Below are positions 1 to 11,520 of a DNA stretch of 64,000 nt, piece after piece (positions within the stretch are counted from its first letter, which is position 1; every line of letters starts with the position of its first letter). Below the pieces are notes generated by a model. That model saw nothing but the letters and a program-made list of their open reading frames with translations. It did no database searches and was not told the DNA's origin. The position numbers were made by a program, and so were the translations under genes. Location of the stretch: positions 27,100,154 through 27,164,153 of the forward strand of contig CM037783.1 of NCBI GenBank assembly GCA_021229015.1. The letters run 5' to 3'. This DNA is from Solen grandis (taxonomy: Eukaryota > Mollusca > Bivalvia > Adapedonta > Solenidae).

Positions 1-275
1 TTCCGGGAATCCCTCTCTGAAAATGTTATTCAGTGTCAATTTTAAAACCCTTACTAAATAAAACCAGCTTCAACCCCCCCCCCCCTAAAAACATGATAAA
101 TAGCTTTATGTTTAAAAAGATTAAAAATAAACAGTATATACGTGCTTTATATGTATTATTTTACTATTTCATTGCGTTGAGATAAAATAAGCAAGTTAAT
201 TATATATCTAATAATTCACTTATTACCACATTTTTCCAGATTCTTTTTATCTAAAAATATACTTTTAAGGACCCT
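1..275. other. AT-rich non-coding sequence
   Basis: I see no coding signal here. There is a short poly-C run near 77-86. The sequence is otherwise low-GC unique-looking DNA. Confidence 0.6.
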
Positions 276-399
276 GTAATGGTTCCGCTACGTCTTGGAC
301 CACTTAACCTCTATCAAGATAACTAAGTACTCTAATGAAACATTGGGTATCTCCGTGAAAGGCTATGAGGTCCGAAATGTAGCTGACCCGAACCATTAC
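276..399. repeat. MITE-like imperfect inverted repeat, 124 bp
   Basis: GTAATGGTTC at 276-285 is mirrored by GAACCATTAC at 390-399. The complementarity extends imperfectly inward (TCTTGGACC against GGTCCGAAA). No transposase and no clear target duplication are visible, so MITE is an inference from structure only. Confidence 0.4.
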
Positions 400-850
400 A
401 TGGACTGGACTTTACCTTAAACAACATAGATTCGATAGCCGAAACAATTTATGTATCTGAATAGTCATTTAACAAATTATAAAAAAAATATTAAAATCTA
501 TCAATTTTGAGACCTATTATTGAATGAGTTCGCGATTTTATTAAAACCTCAAATACCCTGCATGACTTATAATCAAATTTATAATGAAAGAAAATAAAAT
601 AGTAATGCGATTGATGTAGATGAAATAAGTATATATCTCAATAAAAAAAAAGAAGATGAGATTAGTATAGGTGAATGGTGTATAGAGAATGAATCTCTAA
701 TCGCGCGAAGTAACAAAAATTCTGGCCACTGTTGTCCTCTAGCTTTCCGTTCCACTGGCACCGCCAGTCCCCGTGATTACTCTACAATGAAGAAAAAAGA
801 AGACGCCATAAGAAGTGGGTTTTTGTGTAACTTCAAAATCTCGTGAAATG
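400..850. other. AT-rich non-coding sequence
   Basis: Nothing recognisable. The short open frames here lack codon structure and splice context. Confidence 0.5.
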
Positions 851-1500
851 AAACCTAAGTATTTCCATATGGAAAACTGGCCATCATGTAAATCAAAGCA
901 TTTAACCAAGGAAAACTGGTCATCGTGAAATAAATAAAACACATTACAACAAGGAAAACTGGTAATCGTGAAATAGATCAACGCATTTCAACTAGGAAAA
1001 CTGGACATAATGAAATAAAGTCTATGCATTTCTCTATGCATTTCTACATGGGAAATTGGTTATCAAGTAATAAATCAAAGCATTTTCAAATAGGAAAACT
1101 GGCCATCATGAATATAATCTTAGCATTTCCAGACGGAAAACTTGCCATAATGAAAAATAAATCTACACATTTACACATGGGAAACTGGTCATAATGAAAA
1201 TAAATCTAGATGTCTGGATAGCGTAGTGGTAACGCGCTTCGCTTCTCGCCAATGCATCCCGGGTTCGATTCCTGGTCACGTATGTGAGAGGGTACAGTGG
1301 TCGCCCGTCCAGACACGTGGGTTTTCTCCGGGTTCCCCGGTTTCCTCCCACGAAAATGACCACATACGCCGCAACCAGAGCCATCGAGAGTGATTAACAT
1401 AAGTTGTGAGAACTTGTTTCGTAATCGATGTAAAATAAATAAAGTTAAAAAAATCTTAACATTTCCACATGGAAAAATGGCCATGAAAAGGAGCACATGG
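851..1500. repeat. Degenerate tandem repeat, about 45-50 bp unit
   Basis: The words GGAAAACTGG, CCATCATGAAATAAATC and GCATTTCC recur about eight times between 871 and 1200, and once more after 1455. The array is split by a SINE (1211-1453) and resumes in the same unit phase after it. This shows the array is older than the SINE. Confidence 0.75.
1211..1453 (+). mobile_element. tRNA-derived SINE inside a tandem array
   Basis: The head carries an A-box-like GGATAGCGTAGTGGTAAC and a B-box GGTTCGATTCC, as in RNA polymerase III promoters derived from tRNA. The body holds CTCCGGGTTCCCCGGTTTCC and an AGAGTGATTAACATAAGTTG segment, and the 3' end is A-rich. A second copy lies at about 55963-56146 but lacks the B-box part. 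The 3' limit is approximate because both the host repeat and the tail are A-rich. A functional tRNA is unlikely because the cloverleaf does not close. Confidence 0.75.
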
Positions 1501-1562
1501 CAATCTCGTTTTGTTGTCTGGGCTCCTGTCCCAGACGAAGTATCCTTAATATTCCCCAGACA

Positions 1563-1620
1563 GTCTGGCGATTAGGGTACCTGGAATAGGAAGGTCGTGG
1601 GTTCAATTCCAGGCCCCAAC
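1563..1620 (+). repeat. tRNA-like SINE head remnant
   Basis: TGGCGATTAGGG (A-box-like) is followed 30 bases later by GGTTCAATTCC (B-box) and GGCCCCA. There is no recognisable SINE body after it, so this is either a decayed SINE head or a tRNA-like relic. Confidence 0.4.
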
Positions 1621-1637
1621 ATACAATATATATATAT

Positions 1638-1703
1638 CGGGGGATGAGAGCGAAACTAGGCTAAGTGCAGTTGTATATATAAGCACTTCGCTCTCACTCC
1701 TCG
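1638..1703. repeat. Inverted repeat / hairpin
   Basis: The arms GATGAGAGCGAA and TTCGCTCTCACTC pair with a few mismatches and enclose about 30 bases. No function can be assigned. Confidence 0.5.
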
Positions 1704-3290
1704 ATAAATATATACTGGAATACTGATCTTGCTTATCTTTCAACGTATATAGGTAGTGACTTAGTGTAATTATATATATTATACAGATCAATTGATCAAA
1801 AACAATATGTTTGTTTCATATACGAATTATTAAAAGAATAAAAATATTTTTCAGAGTTGTTTTCAGCTTAAAGTTTCAAATTCCTAGCCTTTGTTCAATA
1901 AATTTATCGAACTACAGAATTTTTCGTTGCAATAAAGGCACTGGTGCAATTTTTGAACGTCAGAAAAGGGTATTTTTCACATCCCTAAATGTTCATATTA
2001 TTGATTAACGTTAACCTTAAACCTGTAATCTAAAGATCGTGAACTCGAAAATATACTCACATCGCACATGATTGGATAAAAAGAGAAAGAGTAATATGAT
2101 ATTTACCATGCATCCATCCTCTCTAGCACCTGACTTCATAATCCGTCTCTCGCAAGCTTACTGATCTTCGCTCTTATATTTATTAACAACACGCTGACAG
2201 GTTTTATAATTATTAATTTTCATCATGCAACAGATTCTAAAATACATTTATTCCCTGATATACGTGGCGTGGTACCTTATTCTCATTGGTCATGGCTGAC
2301 GTACCGAAATATGAGCATGCGCAAACGACCTCCAGGAGGGTTCAATAGATTTCTATAAATATCTACAGATTCTGCAACTTGAAATAACTTTCTATTACTC
2401 CTGTACAGGGAGTATGTCGTACCCTATTAGTGCAGATGTTACACGATCTATACAGAAGAAATAATTAATTTATAACATTGTCTATTGTTACAGACAAAAT
2501 CGGCAAGATGTTTCAAATTGAATGTGACTAATTCTATACACTTTGAATCTTTTCTTGAGGGAAACAGTTGCGGGGAATTGATTTAGTTTGTGTACAAGTC
2601 TGTCACGTGACACTGACGACATCTTGTTCTGTTCCCATACTTCCTTTGTGACACGTGCTGTTGTCTTCGATCCGGGCATTTTCTTTTATGTTTCATTAAC
2701 TTGGAATTCCTTGTGTTTAATTCTCCAATTACTAAGTAGTTATTCACCATATGGCACATAAGTGCAAAGGAATAATTTTATGTTTGTTAATATGAAGTGA
2801 TATAACTGGGATTGGACAGACTGACCTTACAAACACCCAACCAGACAACTCGATACCTCCAAACTGTGGTTACTATTTGATGTGCTAGCTTTTTTTCCAC
2901 AAATACTATTCGAAACATTCTTCGGGGCTGATTTTGCAGCTATCTGTGGACCGAAGTAAACATACATGAAGGCCTACACACACACACACACACACATTTC
3001 TCTAAGACCAAGCGGGGCTTAAAACGGCATAGTACATGTATTTTTATAAAGAACAGTATTAAATACAACTACTATGAAACTTCCAGATTGTCAAAATTCG
3101 TAAATGTTTCAATAACCGAACCTCTGTAAACCCTCGTATTTATCTTTTTTTACGAATCGGAAATATACATGTGTACATTTTTTTTGCGTGGGGGGGGGGG
3201 GGGGGGTATATTCAATATTTTGCCATGCACTTGTTACTTATATAAAGTTGTGCAACTTACAAAGAACCGCGTGTAAGTTATTTTTTTCCA
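1704..3290. other. Mostly unique non-coding DNA with simple repeats
   Basis: The stretch contains a (CA)n run at about 2979-2996 and a poly-G run at about 3190-3206. One weak minus-strand open frame is listed separately. I see no exon with convincing splice sites. Confidence 0.5.
2488..2679 (-). CDS. Possible short ORF or exon, unknown
   Basis: A 63-codon ATG-initiated frame on the minus strand begins MPGSKTTARV and is rich in Lys/Arg and Ser. It uses CpG-containing codons more than the surrounding AT-rich DNA does. There is no recognisable domain. The shared first five residues with the gene that starts at 54157 are probably chance. It could be an exon or a chance frame; without homology it stays unassigned. 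Confidence 0.2.
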   Translation of the reverse strand: MPGSKTTARVTKEVWEQNKMSSVSRDRLVHKLNQFPATVSLKKRFKVYRISHIQFETSCRFCL

Positions 3291-3305
3291 CACATTTAAT
3301 TTAGA

Positions 3306-3494
3306 CTTGACTTGACTATTTGAGTTTACCGTCGCTTCGACAGTATTTCAGTCATTTAGCGACATCCAGCTAATTACAGGTGGAGGAAGACCCCGAATGC
3401 ACGGAGGCATCCGGGTAGAACCACCGACCTACCGCAAGCCAGCTGGAAGGCTTCCTCACATGAAAATCCGAATGACCCTGCCGGGATTCGAACC
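3306..3494 (-). mobile_element. 5'-truncated tRNA-derived SINE with target duplication
   Basis: On the minus strand the copy starts within the B-box (GGGTTCGAATCCC) and runs through CCAGCTGGCTTGCGGTAGG and CTTCCTCCACCTGTAATTAG to a CGAAGCGACGGTAAACTC end. CACATTTAATTTAGA at 3291-3305 and at 3495-3509 is a 15-bp direct flank. This marks target-primed insertion of a 5'-truncated copy. It belongs to the same family as the full-length copy at 56754-57001. Confidence 0.85.
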
Positions 3495-3509
3495 CACATT
3501 TAATTTAGA

Positions 3510-4028
3510 AATTTATCAGTCATTACATATACATGAATATAGAGTTTCAAGCTGTATTTATTCAATGAAGATATTTACATCCTACTTCATGATACAACTA
3601 TATTCCGAGCTTACCGAAGTTAGAGGCGAACATTCATTATAAAGTGTATTAGTTCCCATACTCATTAATAATAAATATACTTTAGATTCTTTTTACTTGC
3701 CGATTCTCGGTCATGAAAAATAAATATTTCCATTCGTGGCTTCTTCATGTGAAACAAAATGTAATCCAGTAATACTGTATACTGGATATCTTGGTTCGGT
3801 TAGTACAAATATTTAGAACACAGTGGTAATATTTTGATTAATGCTAAAGACTGATGTAGAAGTATAAAAATAGATTTGATCTAAACTAATAAATGTGCTA
3901 TTTATGTAGTGATTAAAACATGTAGAAAGAAGCTGCCACATCACTTGTTACACCGGATTGTTTTAGTAAATGTGCAGTATTAATTATTTATGGAATTTAA
4001 TACTCGTAAAATCAAGACAACAAAAGAC
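3510..4028. other. AT-rich non-coding sequence
   Basis: No gene, repeat family or splice structure recognised. Confidence 0.5.
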
Positions 4029-4288
4029 CGGTTCGGTAGCCGAGTGGTTAGATCGTCCGTCCCTAGAATCGGGAGGTCGTTAGTTCGATCGCCGACCGTG
4101 ACATACCAAAGTCGCTCAAAATGGTACTGGTATATTTCACTTGCTTGGTGATCAGCATATATACAGAGTAGTTCGAGGACTGGGTGCGGTATCATGCCAC
4201 ATATCTACGGCGTGATACTGCAGTGTGCCACCACCATACTTGTCTCATTTACGTAGATAAATTTCTCAAATTACTGAAAGGGACGCTG
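4029..4288 (+). mobile_element. tRNA-headed SINE, old copy
   Basis: The head reads GGTAGCCGAGTGGTTAGA (A-box) and then TAGTTCGATCGCC (B-box). The body keeps GACATACCAAAGTCG, ATCATGCCACATATCTACGG and CGTGATACTGCAGTG. This is the same family as the complete copy at 32606-32899. The 3' third is diverged and the tail is eroded. Confidence 0.8.
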
Positions 4289-4289
4289 A

Positions 4290-5829
4290 GCTCAGTCATT
4301 ACATACGTCAAGAGTGTACATTTCATTGCTATGACTCGTGCTTGTCAAATTACCGTGGGAATGCTTGGTACTTGAACATCTTTTTGGCTTGGATTTCAAA
4401 TATCGGAACATCTTTACGAATATACGAGCTCTGTTATGTGCTGAACACTTAGTGTTTCAAAGAAAGAATGACCTTGCTTCTATATTTGTAAGAAGGAATG
4501 ACGTTACAACAAATAACAAACAACTTTAGTCATTATGTGTTCCAGAAGTGACATGTGTATCTAAACTGCTACTGACACGTGCTCGGTTTGATTTCACAAA
4601 GTGGAATACGGAAACTGGAGTGCAAACACACGATGGATAATCCTGTCATTTCCTGTGGCGAGTTGACGCGGCGAAACATCGAAAAGCGATGAGACGAAAA
4701 TCTTTGATGACGTTTTTAGACTGGCAGTAGCCGCCAGTCTTACGTAGCGGTAAACCAAAAGCAGGCTTTGTTGATTTGCATTATTACCTTAGCCGTTTTC
4801 ACCGCACTATATCACTCCGCGCTCAAAAGCGTATAGGAGTAAGGTCATGACCACCTCAGGTATAATCATTATGAAACATATCAAAGCACTTAAGGCACTG
4901 AGAGACTGCAAGCGGTTAACATGAAACAAACGGCGAGATATGATCATCTGGCTTATTACTAAAAACTAGAATTGCTGGAAAACGTGTGGAGTTTTGGCGT
5001 CATATGACCTTTGTCTTTATCGAGTTCGACAATGTTTAATTGGAATTATACTAATAGCTAAATCATCTTGTAAATCATGATGACCGTCTTTCAGTGCTTT
5101 GTACGCTTTGATTCGTGTTATTATGTTGGCGGGTTCAAACTGTAGGGCGAACTATTGTGGCTAAAAACGATAAAACAAACGTTAATCGGGTGCCCCGTTT
5201 GATGAATCGATGAAACATGCCTCCAGTCTTTCGCGTGTCGTAACGAAATGTCGCATTGGTAGGTTTCGACTTTTCGTCTGGCGCCATACAAAACGAAAAC
5301 GAGAAATCAATAGCTCGTGTTTCATATTATCATGGTACATATTAGCCGCCATACAAGTCTGTCGAAAGCAGTACGCCAATGACGCTTTACTGGCGGTGGG
5401 CATGTCCTAATATACAGTACCTTCTCTTTTTCATATCTTTTTCCTAAGAAGTTGAGTTCTTTAGGTGCAATAATGGTTGATAAATGTATTATATGCTAAA
5501 TAGAATTGTATAAAATTCCACATTGCTAGATAAATTTGGGAGCAAAGTGATCTATATAATCGCCATCCGCGAGCCAAGAGCAAAGACGATACCCCCTCCC
5601 CACGAACCGCCCGAATCTCCATTAAAGGGTTTTGGTATTCTAGATCTAGTAGAAAAATGCCAAAGCAAAGCGTTCCAAAATTATATAGAATTAAATTCTC
5701 ATATACGTTTACATAACTGTAAATAGTGTTTGTTTATTATACATGAATATAAATGTTTGTTCGCTTGATAATGTTTAACGCCCCACCGACTGTCTTCCCG
5801 TCATGTGTGTCTACGCTATACAGATTTAG
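4290..5829. other. Non-coding, locally CpG-richer
   Basis: About 4600-4860 and 5160-5410 are noticeably richer in CG dinucleotides than the surroundings, and a frame stays open on each strand at 5182-5410. I see no domain, splice pair or polyadenylation signal that turns this into a gene. It could be a regulatory or formerly coding region. Confidence 0.35.
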
Positions 5830-5967
5830 CCCCGTGTTCTCGAGAACACTGGCTCAAATTTGAGTCATACTCAAATCCCTACTGAAACTAATGGGCAAAG
5901 TTTGAGCATAAGTATGAAAATCATGCTTATATATATAAGTACCATGTTTATTTTCGAGAACACGGGG
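5830..5967. mobile_element. MITE with CCCCGTGTTCTCGA termini
   Basis: The 138-bp segment starts CCCCGTGTTCTCGAGAA and ends TTTTCGAGAACACGGGG, giving a nearly perfect 17-bp terminal inverted repeat. The interior has TCAAATTTGAGT and AAGTATGAAAATCAT. A related, decayed copy lies at 61785-61929. No coding capacity, so it is non-autonomous. The superfamily is not determined because the target duplication is not evident. Confidence 0.7.
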
Positions 5968-5987
5968 CATGGTGTTGTCTAAATCAT

Positions 5988-6493
5988 CACGCCATAGACA
6001 AGTTGTATAATACCACAACCAGCTGCCATACGGTCATACCACGCCATTAGGCAAGTGATATAATACCACAACTAGCTGTCTCACGATCATTCCACGCCAT
6101 AGACAAATTGTATAATACCACAACCAGCTGTCTCACGCTCATACCACTCCATAGACCATTGGTATAATACCACAACCAGCTGTCTCAAGGTCATACCACG
6201 CCATTAGGCAAGTGGTATAATACCACAACCAGCTGTCTCACGGTCATACTACGCCATAGACAAGTAGAATAATATCCAACCAGCTGCCTCACTGTGAAAC
6301 TACGCCATAGACAAGTGGTATAATACCACAGCCGGCTGCCACACGGTCACACCACGCCATAGACAAGTGGTATAATACCACAACCAGATGCCTCACTGTG
6401 AAACTACGCCATAGAAAATTGGTATAATACCACACTCAGCTGTCACACGGTCATACTACCCATAGACAAGTGGTATAATACCACAGCCAGCTG
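5988..6493. repeat. 52-53 bp satellite with a perfect internal palindrome
   Basis: Nine to ten head-to-tail units read roughly CACGCCATAGACAAGTGG, TATAATACCAC, AACCAGCTGTCTCACGG, TCATAC. Each unit centres on GTGGTATAATACCAC, an inverted repeat with a 1-nt spacer. The unit shows two alternating variants (CTGTCTCACGGTCATAC and CTGCCTCACTGTGAAAC), suggesting a higher-order pattern. It abuts the MITE at 5830-5967. Confidence 0.85.
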
Positions 6494-7330
6494 CAATCTG
6501 GCGGACTCGGTCATCGGGACTGCATGGTTTAATAGCAGCTACTTCTTCAGAATATCTATATATTTTTTAAACATTTTGTGTATATGTGCTTTACGTAACC
6601 CGTTGCTCATATTTGATATATGTAAAATTTCTCAAAGGATATACGTTGCTAGTGTAATGTGACGAAAAAAGTCACATTGAATAGTTCATGCTCCCGTGTA
6701 GATACTTGAAGGAGAAAAGCAATGAAATAGAGCGTTAAATATATTGGTTCCATTTTATTTTGCATTAAACTTCAATTGTAAATACTTATTTTACACTATA
6801 GTGAAATAAAAAGCAATGTACAGAGTTATCTGCAACCAAATATATATCTATATAATACATATTACAGAGCTGGATCCAGGAGTTCAGGGGGGGAGGGGGG
6901 GTCTATATCAAAAAAATGTTGGCAGTGACATTGCAATCGGCTTGCCGCTTTGCCCGAGGCGTGAAAAGGGTGTAGTTCCGGTTGGACTTGGGTCTGGGGG
7001 AACTCCCCTGCGAAATTTTTAATTTAAAGCTGTGAAATAGTGCATTCTTGTGTGTTTTTGGAGGGTTATGTGTCTACATTTATGTATGGTCGGGGAATTT
7101 TAGAGGGAGCGCGCGCGCCGGGTACGCCCCCCACTGAATCCAACAGTGTATAATGTAGATCTGTTCTCTGGTTAGACCGAACATAATTCACAAGAATCGC
7201 AACATTTCGGACATCTAATTTTCAAGTGTTCCGAATGAAAACTCTCCCGTCATGAAAATAGAATTACACTAACTGGAAAAGAGAAACTTCCTTATAGACA
7301 ATGTTTCTCTTAAAGTTGTTGTCCTTTTTT
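6494..7330. other. Non-coding; G-rich interspersed repeat at about 6862-7140
   Basis: GGATCCAGGAGTTCAGGG opens, and CCCCACTGAATCCAAC closes, a G-rich stretch that looks like an old interspersed repeat with weak GGATCCA/TGAATCC ends. I see no gene. Confidence 0.35.
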
Positions 7331-7336
7331 TAAGTT

Positions 7337-7531
7337 ATGAACAGAAGAGAACGACCAGATTATACAAACAGACAAATATCAGACAGTATGGACTCGATAT
7401 CTAACTCTGAACAGTCTGCATCTTTCCCAATCGCTGAATCATCCAGCTCTAAAGACTCTGGGTCTCCATCGAAATCAATTTGTTCCTCTGCATCCACATC
7501 GTCAGAAAACGTCCCAACGCATGAGTTGAAG
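7337..7531 (+). CDS. Candidate coding exon, Ser-rich, unknown product
   Basis: An ATG opens a 65-codon frame ending at AAG|GTTAGT, a reasonable splice donor in phase 0. A TTTTTTTAAG acceptor-like signal lies just before the ATG, so this may be an internal exon. The peptide begins MNRRERPDYTNR and becomes Ser/Thr-rich with acidic spacers, a typical disordered segment. A 74-nt gap leads to TTGTAG|TCTCTGGACG, which would continue for ten codons (SLDDTVEENN) to a stop, but the acceptor has a poor pyrimidine tract. No domain is recognised. It could be a real small gene or a chance frame. Confidence 0.35.
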
Positions 7532-7877
7532 GTTAGTCCTTTATGGTCTGTATTTGATTAATTCATTTTAACGTTTTGATAAGACGAACATCATATATGT
7601 TGTAGTCTCTGGACGATACAGTCGAAGAAAACAACTAAAGCCGAAAACAACAACGCCCCATCAACAGCAAGAAATATCTTTAAAAAATAGAAGATATCCT
7701 GCGTTAATGAAGGGATGGAAATTAACTTTTTTGGTCTGGTTGCCTGAGTGGGCTACTAGCTTTTGGAATTCAGGGGCCCACCAAATTATTTAGTGGCCCA
7801 CCATGTGAACATGAAAAAAACCCACAACAAAACAACCCAAAAACATGAAAATAACATTTAATCATGTGTTACTCTCA

Positions 7878-8113
7878 GGCATAATCTCTTCTGAGATCCG
7901 CTGTGGTGATTTTTTTCATATTGGCCTCTGCTGGATCTCCACTCAGGCCTTATATAAAAGCTTCAGGAAATTTACACCGATACCCCTACCTCGTTTCGGC
8001 CGTTCAAATCGATGCACACCTAAAAATCTACGCATGTCTAGTATGATACTATGAAGACATATTTTTCTTTCCATTTCATTAAACATCATTGTCTTAGCTT
8101 GCCGTTTCCATGA
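7878..8113 (+). repeat. Left arm of a separated inverted repeat
   Basis: This segment is the reverse complement of 9733-9965 at roughly 80 per cent by eye. Shared words are CTTATATAAAAGCTTC, GGAAATTTACACCGATACC, GGCCGTTCAAATCGAT and GACATATTTTTCTTTCC. The arms are 1.6 kb apart. It is a dispersed repeat in opposite orientations or the ends of a larger element. Confidence 0.7.
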
Positions 8114-9659
8114 AATACGGCAACGGAAATCACCAAACCACTCACCTCATATTTTTAAACAGACATTTTGTAAATATTGATCACGACACTAATGGCAAAG
8201 CAGTTTAAACTACAGCACAGTTCAGTTAGGCCAAAAAAAAAGGTTTCTTGTTTGCGCTACCTCGACCGACCCTTTTTTTTTGCCGCCGACCCTAATCTTT
8301 CTTTTTGCCAAAATTTTGATAAAAGGTTAAAATATCTTCGACAGTCGCCATTTCATTTCGGGCATTTTTGGTCCTTCCGTAACTGAAAATGTTCGACACT
8401 AACGCCTTCCCGCAAAGCAGATAACACCAAAAATTGGCAAGGGATTCCTTCCGTTGGGTCTCTTGATTTTTCAAGAGAAAACTTTATTATTAAATGAAAT
8501 CATTTGCTGTGTGACATATTATTTGTCAATACACATCTTAATCTTTCAAAAATTGAAACCGGAAATAAAAAGTTAATTGCAAAAGTAAAAGTTGATTTTG
8601 CGGGTCTGTTTATGAATACGAAATGAATAGCCTAATCGGCACAAATATTTGTAATACTTTACTTCATATCTGGCATTCAACCTTGACACAATATCATTCT
8701 TTAATAATATTTTTAATTAATATTCAATTTAAATGCCTTTGGTGGTTTTCATAGCATGTGAAAAGCTATTTGAATACAACTTTATTTACTTCCGGTATGA
8801 TTGTAGAAAAAAGCATCAACTGATAATTATTGTTTACAGCAATAAAATGGTCTAAAAGCTAATTGGTAATGTTTTAAAACATGAATGTTTGAAATGAAAT
8901 ACAAATTTTACGACATTATCTGAAATAAAGACTGACATACTTACAATAATATTATTGTAGTGAAGTGGGTGGGGTAATGCATTGAGACAAACTTATATTA
9001 CCATTCTATAAAAGTCAAAACGTACCCAAACCAAAATGTACCGACTTTTTGAGGTGCAAACGTACCCAATTTTTAGGTGAAAAGGTTCCCAAGATTTTTT
9101 TTTTATTTATGATATATCAAAATATAAATATCAATATTCTCCAACAATTTATTATTGATACATTTAATTTTTGAATAAAACATTATTTTCATAATTTATG
9201 TTCAGTGTATAAAACTTAATTTGAATTTAATTCAATTTCAGTTTAAAACATGATTACCGGTACCTTTGATCTCTACAATTTTGTGTTTCGGCTTCTTGTC
9301 TTAATTGAATTATAAAAAACTTTAATTGAATCAGATTACACCAATCAAGTATAACATGTTCACTCGTGGCATTTTATTAAGTGCTGATAGCATAAATAAA
9401 GGTGTGAAAGATGGCAGCCTTTGGCCTTACGACTGTTCAACAGTAAAAGGTAAATGCTCTTTGCCAATAAGTCGGCCCAGACAAAATCAAAGAAAGTTTG
9501 CTGTATAAAACGATTTTTTAAAATAAAGTTTATGTGATATACATTCTTTTTACTTATAGATCGAGAAAACCATACACCGCTCTGTATCGCATAACCCGCG
9601 AGTTGAACCTAACTGTAGTTATCCAATCATGGATTAGTCATGTGATAACCATCGCATGT
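8114..9659. other. Non-coding, AT-rich
   Basis: The stretch contains poly-A/poly-T bounded words at 8229-8300 and a short ACGTACCCAA repeat at 9020-9075. It lies between the two arms of the inverted repeat, and no transposase frame is visible in it. Confidence 0.45.
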
Positions 9660-9732
9660 AAACAATATGGCGGTTTAAACGGCGAGTTTGGAGGTTTCGT
9701 GAGTCCGTAGCTGTAAAACTGGTGAAATTGGT
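9660..9732 (+). promoter_or_regulatory. Possible promoter / first non-coding exon
   Basis: CAATATGGCGG resembles a YY1 site (AANATGGCG). It is followed 60 bases later by AAATTG|GTAAGC, a strong splice-donor match, where the inverted-repeat arm begins. The opposite arm at 8113 has GGCAAGC instead. No downstream exon was identified, so this is only a suggestion. Confidence 0.2.
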
Positions 9733-9965
9733 AAGCTAAGACAATGATGTTGAATGAAATGGAAAGAAAAATATGTCTTCTTACAAGATATGCATGGATA
9801 TTTAGGTGTGCATCCTAAAACAATCGATTTGAACGGCCAAAACGAGGTAATGGTATCGGTGTAAATTTCCCGAAGCTTTTATATAAGGCTTGAGTAGAGA
9901 TCCAGTGGAGGCCAGTATGAAAAAAAAATAACCGGAGCTGATCTCTGTAGAGATTACTCTCAGGC
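9733..9965 (-). repeat. Right arm of a separated inverted repeat
   Basis: Partner of 7878-8113 in opposite orientation. The sequence between GCTAAGACAATGATGTTGAA and GAGATTACTCTCAGG matches the other arm with scattered substitutions and small indels. Confidence 0.7.
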
Positions 9966-10545
9966 ACAGAAACAGTTTGGCAACAAACAAAGCATAGAGC
10001 CACTCAGGGTTTTTATTCCACCTTTGGTGCAGCTGCCCACCGCCCTTCAGAAGGGGAATTTTCGAAAAAGTAAAAAAGGAAAAAAAACAAAAAAACACCT
10101 GCAGTGCAGTTATCATCGGAGAAAATTTCAATTGTTTAATTAGCGAGAATTTGCATAAAGGCATTAAAATTTCACTCCTAAACTCATAAGGCAAACCAAT
10201 CAGTCAATCAAATTGATTTAAAAATACAGTAGCCATCAAACCTTGTTGATGTTTATCGCAAATGGTCACCATTTTGATGCTTAAGCAGTAAAACAATAGC
10301 CAGTAGAGAGGGTGAAAGATGTTAACTGACATTATGAACGATACTATCCAAGTATTCCACATCATTGCATACTTAGGAAGCATTAGAAAGCGTTTTGATT
10401 GGATAACTTGCGCCCTTTCATTGGTTGTATTTTATCTGCCCACAGCAAGTGCTATACAGCGTAGAGCGAAATGCATTATTTACTTTCACTTTTGTTTTCT
10501 TTAAAGTTAATGGGTGGGGAAATCGTATTCTTAGGGGAAAAATAT
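9966..10545. other. Non-coding sequence
   Basis: No exon structure or recognised repeat before the scaffold gap. Confidence 0.5.
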
Positions 10546-10645
10546 NNNNNNNNNNNNNNNNNNNNNNNNNNNNNNNNNNNNNNNNNNNNNNNNNNNNNNN
10601 NNNNNNNNNNNNNNNNNNNNNNNNNNNNNNNNNNNNNNNNNNNNN
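10546..10645. other. Scaffold gap, exactly 100 N
   Basis: One hundred N characters, the usual placeholder for an unsized join. The true distance between flanks is unknown, and open frames running through it are meaningless. Confidence 0.98.
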
Positions 10646-11270
10646 AAGTTTTTATTGATACCTTCTTAAATGAAACTTGAAAACGTTAATATTTTTGGAA
10701 AAAAGGTTTGGAGATTACTTATCTATTAATATTTGTCATAGATGTAATTTATTTCAGTATTATTTCTATAAAAAATTTTAATTACAAGGGTTTGATGTTT
10801 TTAATTCTGATATGTAACTTCCGGTAAAAACGAAAGTATGGTAAATTGTTTACAATTTGACAATATTGAAGATCTGTCTTCGACTCCTACAGTATTTTGT
10901 GTTTTGTAAGAATGAGAATATCAGTACATAGAGTTACGATTATAAACATCTTTTATTTTATTTAATGTGAGTTTTTTTTTCTGATCTTATCTCGAGCCAG
11001 AATGTATCTCGGTACTTTTTTGCAAGCCTCGAGAAAGTTGTGTCTGTTCAAATGAAAACATGCATGTAAGTACAAACTAAACGAACTTTTAATTTGATTG
11101 TTATATTCTTATTATCTGTATAGAGGGGTGGGTTTGGAAGAGTTATAAAAAAACAACAACATTAAATACCATTAATATTGGGCTGAGGCTATGATGAAAT
11201 ATGTTCAGTTTCTGCAATAAATGTAGCCAAAAAGCAAGCAAATAACCCGTCTCTACATGTGCCATGGTCA
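10646..11270. other. Non-coding AT-rich sequence
   Basis: Nothing identifiable. Scattered poly-T runs only. Confidence 0.5.
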
Positions 11271-11520
11271 TTAGGCATTTTCCATGGATTTCCATGGAAA
11301 TCCATGGAAACTTGGATGGAAATTGATGGAAATCCACGGAATATCAAAATCTTCCACGGAAATTTGTTGATAACATTATTTGCCGTCAAATTTTGCCATG
11401 GATTTCCGCGGACACAGTAAAACCATCAATAGATTTCCACGGAATCTTCAAATTATGCCACGGAAAGTTGGACTTAGTCAAATTTTGGGACGGAAAATAG
11501 CATGGAAAATAACTTAGATA
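11271..11520. repeat. CCATGG/CCACGG self-complementary word cluster
   Basis: TTTCCATGGA, TTCCACGGAA and GATTTCCGCGG recur at irregular spacing. Because the words are near-palindromes, both strands read alike and the region can fold on itself in many registers. It is related in style to 18896-19275. Confidence 0.7.

Noticed and set aside
5988..6493. CRISPR array
   Set aside because: Units are tandem with no unique spacers, and the genome is eukaryotic.
10425..10680. Open frames running through the N gap
   Set aside because: The unknown bases create an artificial open frame. The same applies at 60632-61006.
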